Assembly (NCBI GenBank): GCA_002794785.1
Contig: NBBA01000005.1
Location: 434,001 to 498,000 of the forward strand
Direction of reading: 5' to 3'
DNA: 64,000 nucleotides
Source of the DNA: Coniferiporia sulphurascens
Lineage: Eukaryota > Basidiomycota > Agaricomycetes > Hymenochaetales > Hymenochaetaceae
Position 1 is the stretch's first letter. Each line of letters starts with the position of its first letter. The position numbers and the translations under genes are program-made. Shown here piece after piece: positions 58,701 through 64,000 of the stretch. The notes under the pieces were generated by a model, which saw only the letters and a program-made list of their open reading frames with translations, did no database searches and was not told where the DNA came from.

Positions 58701-61700
58701 TCGTGGATTGCTAGTGATCACGAAGATCATCCAGAATCTAGCAAACAACGTACGCTTTGGAAAGGAGGCCCACATGATGTGTTTCAATGAATTTTTGACT
58801 TCAAACATCGTGCGCGTTATGCGTTTCCTGACAGACGTGGTCGTAAGTACGATTTCGCTACACTGGGTTTCTATCTAATCCCGTTTTCGAAGAAATTTAA
58901 CCCCACGGCTCCTGAGGAGGAACCCGATAAATGGCTGGGTGGTGCTTTTGACGAAACTGATGCAATTGTACTGCATCGCTTTTTTGAAAAGCATGCGGAT
59001 AAAGTTGGCAAGGAGTTACTGAGCCTTCATAAGTCTAAGGAGGGGGAAGCATCTGTAGTTGGAGGGAAGAAGGCATGGGACACACTATGTGCTAATCTCG
59101 TAGAAATGGGTCAACCTGTCGAAGTACCTCTCTTGAGTCCCCTGCACTCCTCAGCTCTAGACGTTTATCGTGAGTTCATGGCGCGCAATGCAGACCGGAA
59201 CACCGATTCCGTACGGGCTCTTTTCTCGGAAATCACCGCGCAGGTAAGTGGTGGCACCTGTACTGTATTCACCATGCCCATGCCTCTTTTAGGATGACGT
59301 TGTACTCTACCTCTTGGCGATCTGTCAATTTGACATTGAAGTACTTGACTTCGAGTTACTTGTGTACCATATTTTCAAGGTAAGTTCGGTTATCATTGCG
59401 GATTTTTTGAAATAAGTATTTATTATATTTAGGCCTTGATGGCTCCTAAAAGTGAAGGGAAGAGTTTCGAATTAATTGTGGACTGCACCAACTATACAAC
59501 CGCCTCGGAGATTCCTATGCAATGGTTCAAGTTCTTCATCGAGTTGACTCCCAGCGACTTGCGGTCTCGCTTCAACGCTGCGCACATACTCAACTGCAAC
59601 CTACCTATGCAACGCTTCCTTCGAAAGCTCTATAATATATGCTCAGGTTTATCGGCCCATGTTGGTTAGCATTTTACGATACTGATATTTCCCTCCACCA
59701 GGCATTTTCTCTGTCGAGATCCGTCCCAAACTTTCCGTCACCGATCTTTGCGATACTCTCAATTGTGATGTGACGAGTGCCCTGAATACTGCCTGTAAGA
59801 TATTCTCATGTGACAATTCCCAGATTAACCTAACGACGGTATGTATCAGGGACTCTGGAGCAAGAACCAAAGGAAGTATTTAAAGATATCATGCTTCGTC
59901 AGGCGCACCTTATGAAGGTCCCGGTCAACCTTGCTGTTGCTCAATCTCATCTGCGTATTGATTCGGTCAGTAGCGATTGTAATGAAAAGAATATTATTTA
60001 TCTCACGAGACGGTTATAGGTGAAAGCGCAGAATGTTTATGCACAGTTTTCGTGCAAAACAACCGAAATTGTGCCTTTTGGAGACATTGGTGATATCTAC
60101 AACGTTTCTACCGGTCGGGACACGAACGAGTTTATTATCAGGCGGAATCGCAACGGAGGTACCTTGTACTTCTCTTCCCCGGAACGCGATCATATTGTCA
60201 CGGTATGTCGCTCTTTCGATGCTTCAATGGGACGGATTGGCTAATCGTAACTCGTTCACTTCAGACTATAAGATCGGCAAAGAGTCGCATGAGCGTCAGC
60301 CGCGCTGTCTTCTTCGATAGGTTCTCGAGATTGTCTAATGTGTCCGCAGCGCTCTTGAATATTGCGATGTTCAACACACACCATGAGAATCCTGATCTGC
60401 GAAGCTCTGCTTACGATTTGCTCGTGGCGGTCTGTTCGTCGATTAACTATAACGAGGAGACATTGCTGCCATCCTCCGGTAAGGTTTTCCTGAAGTATCG
60501 CTACATAAGCCAATTTGTTGATACACCTAATAGGCGGATTCATTCCCGGGCGGCCACCGACAATTACTTTGCAAATCAGCGAGAAACTGGCCGCGTTTGC
60601 TCCTGAGCTGACAATTGACTTCATCTCCCAGGTATGCCTGGAGCTGGACAAGAGCGCAGGCACGCAGAAGGCCATGTGTTTCCGGTACATGAATCCGTGG
60701 ATTAAGAATTTGAATATGTTCTGCGATCCCACGAACAAGTTGTTTGACTTCCCCGGAGCAAGGCTAAGAGATTGCGTAAGACTGCTGCTTGATTTGACTG
60801 TTCGAGATCCAGAGGTACTCCTGATTTCTTAATTTCTTGTAGTTTCACTGCTAATACGTGTCCCCATACAGGCTTGCGTCATAGCCTTAGGAATGACCTG
60901 GGTTGAAGTCGGGAAACTTGACAGCGCCGTCGTCAATGTAGTCCTTGACGAAATCATGCGTGCGGCCGTCGATGGCGGGTTGGGATCGTCGAGATGCGAA
61001 ATTATGTCCGAAGTGTTATCGTCAATGTGCTCGAAGAATGCCAGGGGACGCATCCTCGCGAAACTTCGCAAGGTTTGCCTGATTTTCGTGTACTTTCAGA
61101 CGGACGCTAATGAACCATTTACAGGCATTGGGTAAAACCTCAACGAAACCCAGCAGGACTCTCGAAAAGAATGTGCACTGGAACGAGATTACTGCCTACT
61201 CTCGCCTTGCACTCGGCACCGGCCAAATTGATCAGCATTCTCTTCAGATCCAGCTTCTGGTTCCTGAAATTCTACACCTTGTCACACTTTTGGCGAGCCA
61301 AGGGGACGTCTATATGCGCAACACCATTTATGGCCTGACGCTCCAGCTATTCCAGTCTCTTTATCAAGTGCATGCAGACGACTCCAGCCTTATGTCGGAG
61401 ATTCGTGCACTCTTACTCGAGCTCTCGCTTCCGAAAACTGTCCGGCTTTTCGGTCTTATCAAAACGTCATGTAGCAACGAGTTTGCTGCAATTGATAGCC
61501 AGGATGAACGGGCGTCATTAGAGGGACTGGCGCGCTGGTTACTACGAGCTGTCGCTGTGTGTTCCGGAAATACCGGTGAGACTTTGGAGTTAAACAGATA
61601 TAAGAGCAGAAGATGCTAATCAACGCTTGCTGTATAAGGTCTGGCTAACATTTGGCGGGCACGTTGGATGAGTTTGTTAACAGCTACGGCATTCCAGCTG

Positions 61701-62972
61701 TCCCCAAGCATCCAACCTCGTGCCTTCGTTGTCTTGGGTACTCTTGCTTCTTCTGATGTCGACGACGATCTCCTGTACCAGATGCTCGTCGCTTTGAGGA
61801 GTGCGATGAAAACCGCGGACGAGTCTGACACGCAATGTGTCGTCAGCATGCTTAATTGCATTTGCAGTGTTGTGCCTTCTCTTCCGACGAGTTCACGATA
61901 TATCGGAACTTTGTTCTGGTTGGCGGTGGCACTTTTGCAGTCCAGTCATGCTCCGTTTTACAGGGAAGCAAATGATCTCTTACGTGCCTGTATCACGACT
62001 CTGCATAACCAAGGAGCATTTAAAGAGAAAGGTTTCACGGCAACCCTTATCGAAGCTCGATCTAGCCTTTCGGATATTTCAATGCAGCTCGATCAACTTC
62101 TCGGACTTTCCTTCGACTCCGACTTCTCATTTTCATTGGCGGCAGTAATTTTTAAAGGCATCCGCCGTCCTCAACTCCAAGAGTCCGCAATTGGAGTACT
62201 GCGTTGCCTTATCACTACTGCCGTTTCAACAATGCCAGTCCTTCCATCAGAGGCTCCTGTTCATAGCGATATCTTAGGATACTTCTTGGCACTTCTCTCG
62301 GTTTCAACAACAGCTCAATCGTACCAGCAGCTTTTGCAAGAAGCTCATGTTGGTGCCGATTGGATACCAAAGAAGGAAACGTACAGCCGCTCTGAGGATG
62401 ATGGAGACCAAGTTCCGCGTATCTCGTTTGACATTCTTGGATGCCATGACCCAACCACAGCACTTCTAGCGATTTCATTCCTTGGCTCTATTCTTTCCAG
62501 CGCTCAGGTTGATGATGCCGAGTCTCAAATGCTTTTCTTGATTCTAAAGGACGCTTCATTGGTCTTCCCAGACGTTGTGTCTCTTGCGTGAGTCCCGGTT
62601 GTTTTTGAGTCGAAGGAGGACAAAAAGTTCTGATTGCTTATTCACTTAACAACACACAGCTACGACGGCCTACAAGAGAAGGTTCATGATATCTTTACGA
62701 CCTCGACTAACCCCTCAATCCTTTCATCTGCATCCACTATTTTCCGTGTGGCCATGGAAGACGCCGCTCAGAACGTCGCCGCAAAAGGCTCTACATCTAC
62801 TCTAAGTACAGTTGACGAAGACGTCGCGTATGGCCAGAGACAGCTACATGCGTTAGAGGAGCTAAACATGCAAGGCCTAGCAAATACATTCCAATTTCTA
62901 CCACTTAATCGTGGCCATGTCACGAAAGTCCTCAACTGGTTCCCCGAACTTATCTCGAAGATAATAGAGTAA
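52728..62972 (+). CDS. Neurofibromin/IRA-type Ras GTPase-activating protein
   Basis: This very large protein stimulates GTP hydrolysis by Ras and so restrains Ras-cAMP signalling. Start at ATG 52728 (MASNGEHRGISRR), first exon to 52982, then more than 20 exons; last exon ends ELISKIIE at 62972. The N-terminal third is helical-repeat-like with a Ser/Pro-rich insertion (53.5-53.9 kb). The RasGAP catalytic domain spans about 57.9-58.9 kb: the arginine-finger loop EVGLFRGNS (58.13 kb), then FIFLRFISPALVSPE with the FLR motif and KIIQNLANNVRFGKEAHM. It is followed by a Sec14-like segment (ELIVDCTNYTT, EIPMQWFKFF; 59.4-59.6 kb) and a PH-like segment (EIVPFGDIGDIYNVS, 60.1 kb), the typical neurofibromin order. 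A long helical C-terminal region follows (60.5-62.9 kb). All key catalytic residues are present and I see no break. Length (about 10.2 kb genomic) fits fungal IRA proteins. Confidence 0.95.
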
Positions 62973-63671
62973 TTTGGATACGCGTTCCTACCGCCACCTG
63001 CTCAAGTTCGGGTGCATTAATTTTGTGGCTTGTATAACATTCACTCCCTGTTCATTCATTAATTATTTGATTGCACGAGTTTCGTCATGTATTTTTTATT
63101 CGTTCGTTCGTTTGTTTGTCTGAGTAATGTAATTCTCGAGTTTGTTAGTGTGTTCTCGGCTTGTCTAGGGCGGAGCCCTTTGCGCGTGGCACATCAGTAA
63201 AGATAAATTGATGTACAAAATGTTTTTATCCATATCCGCCTGCTTGAGTCTTCGATAGACAGATAAGAAATTTGAGATCCGTTTTTCTATTGAGACGGAA
63301 CCGTCCTTAGGAGGTTGCTTGTCCAAGTGGGCAGGCTATCAAGTTTTTGATGATCGCCTTGACATGAAAATCAGAATTTTTGATACTCTTACAGAGCGCG
63401 TCAATCTCTACGGAATCAATTTGCTCACAATACGGGTGTGTCAGATATTTTTATTTCTCCAGACACTCAAGAGAAACGGAATCTACGCTACGAAGGCACG
63501 AAGCTAGAGTTTACAAGAGTTATACCACTGGCACTCAAAAAAGGACCCACCGAGCGATCTAGGCATTAGTCAAGGGAGATGCAAAGAAGTTTACATAAAC
63601 GCTTCCCAAACATCCACAAACTCGGCTCAAGATCTTTTCAAAAAGTTGAAAATAGTAGTACTCGCATCCTA
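62973..63671. other. Convergent intergenic region
   Basis: About 0.7 kb between the 3' ends of two convergent genes; AT-rich 3' flanks with a short TTCG/TTTG run near 63.1 kb. No supported gene. Confidence 0.55.
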
Positions 63672-64000
63672 TCATGATATAACGGGCGTGCTGGACTTCC
63701 TAAGCCAGACATTGACAGGCTTGTTCGCTACCGTCGCGCTATCGCGGCGCAAGTGCTTCTTTGCTGAAGGCTCCCATGTCTTGAGCCAGATCTTCATGTA
63801 CGACAAAGCCTCCTGTTGGACGGCTAGAATCGTCGAGTCAACGATGCCTGCTGAGGTGATCAGGTCAGAGCAGTGGTAGCCGTTGCCGACTGCGATTGGC
63901 TGCGTGCTTGTGCTCTGGCGCGTGTGGAAGTCGGATGAGACTGTCGCGTCGCGCCATGGGTCACCTACGAGACGCAAAATCAGCGTTACATACTTCGAGA
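63672..64000 (-). CDS. Serine peptidase of family S28, C-terminal exon, 5' part outside window
   Basis: S28 peptidases (prolyl carboxypeptidase-like, usually secreted) cleave after proline using a Ser-Asp-His triad. The exon starts after an acceptor at 63965 and reads GDPWRDATVSSDF, with the conserved GDPWR around the catalytic Asp, then STQPIAVGNGYHCSDL, with the catalytic His in the HCSDL motif, then a C-terminal helix VQQEALSYMKIWLKTWEP. The frame runs on to a TGA at 63674-63672; a final splice is possible. Bases 63965-64000 are intron. The nucleophile Ser would lie outside the window. Confidence 0.85.
   Translation of the reverse strand, partial: SKYVTLILRLVGDPWRDATVSSDFHTRQSTSTQPIAVGNGYHCSDLITSAGIVDSTILAVQQEALSYMKIWLKTWEPSAKKHLRRDSATVANKPVNVWLRKSSTPVIS

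Noticed and set aside
1..64000. tRNA, rRNA and CRISPR-like arrays
   Set aside because: I looked for B-box-like GGTTCGANNCC contexts, rRNA cores and regularly spaced repeats on both strands and found none that hold up; a tRNAscan run would settle the tRNA question.

Overview
This window comes from a filamentous basidiomycete, most likely an Agaricomycete. The evidence is intron-dense genes (introns mostly about 50-70 nt, some microexons of 12-28 nt, GT-AG borders, short 3' exons), the protein repertoire (neurofibromin-type RasGAP, 14-3-3, LSm3, Rrp7, a split RGS domain membrane protein, an Ole1-type desaturase with a C-terminal cytochrome b5 domain), and a LINE fragment of the fungal RNase H type. 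No species is assigned.

Layout. (1) 1-13.1 kb holds four minus-strand genes: a coiled-coil protein cut by the left edge, an RGS-domain membrane protein, the ribosome-biogenesis factor RRP7, and an MFS transporter. Their intergenic DNA carries one 673-bp TIR element and a short older repeat. (2) 13.8-20 kb is a gene graveyard. The 3' half of a delta-9 desaturase lies next to the 3'-truncated remnant of a Brr2/Slh1-like helicase. The helicase has an in-frame stop, and one of its exons is split by a LINE-derived element with a perfect 14-bp target-site duplication and poly(A) tail. Two further TIR elements lie just upstream. (3) 20.3-30.6 kb and 43.4-48.2 kb hold three copies of a roughly 5-kb unit with two divergently transcribed, intron-containing genes of unknown function (called Q and P here) and possibly a third (R). 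Units 1 and 2 are in the same orientation; unit 3 is inverted, so a segment of about 28 kb is bounded by long inverted repeats. (4) Inside that segment lie LSM3 (31.9-32.7 kb), a conserved protein of unknown function (36.3-37.6 kb), and long intergenic DNA full of degenerate microsatellites. (5) 48.2-50.9 kb contains a fourth TIR element nested in a copy of the older repeat. (6) 50.9-63.0 kb is ordinary housekeeping sequence: a 14-3-3 gene and a complete neurofibromin/IRA-type RasGAP, head to head across 0.9 kb. The 3' end of an S28-family serine peptidase gene enters from the right edge.

Functional links are limited. RGS, 14-3-3 and neurofibromin are all signalling proteins (G-protein, phospho-protein and Ras branches). 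LSM3 and RRP7 belong to RNA metabolism. The repeated Q/P unit is the part least explained by known families. Exon borders are read by eye from splice signals and conserved frames; exact starts of multi-exon genes are approximate where stated.
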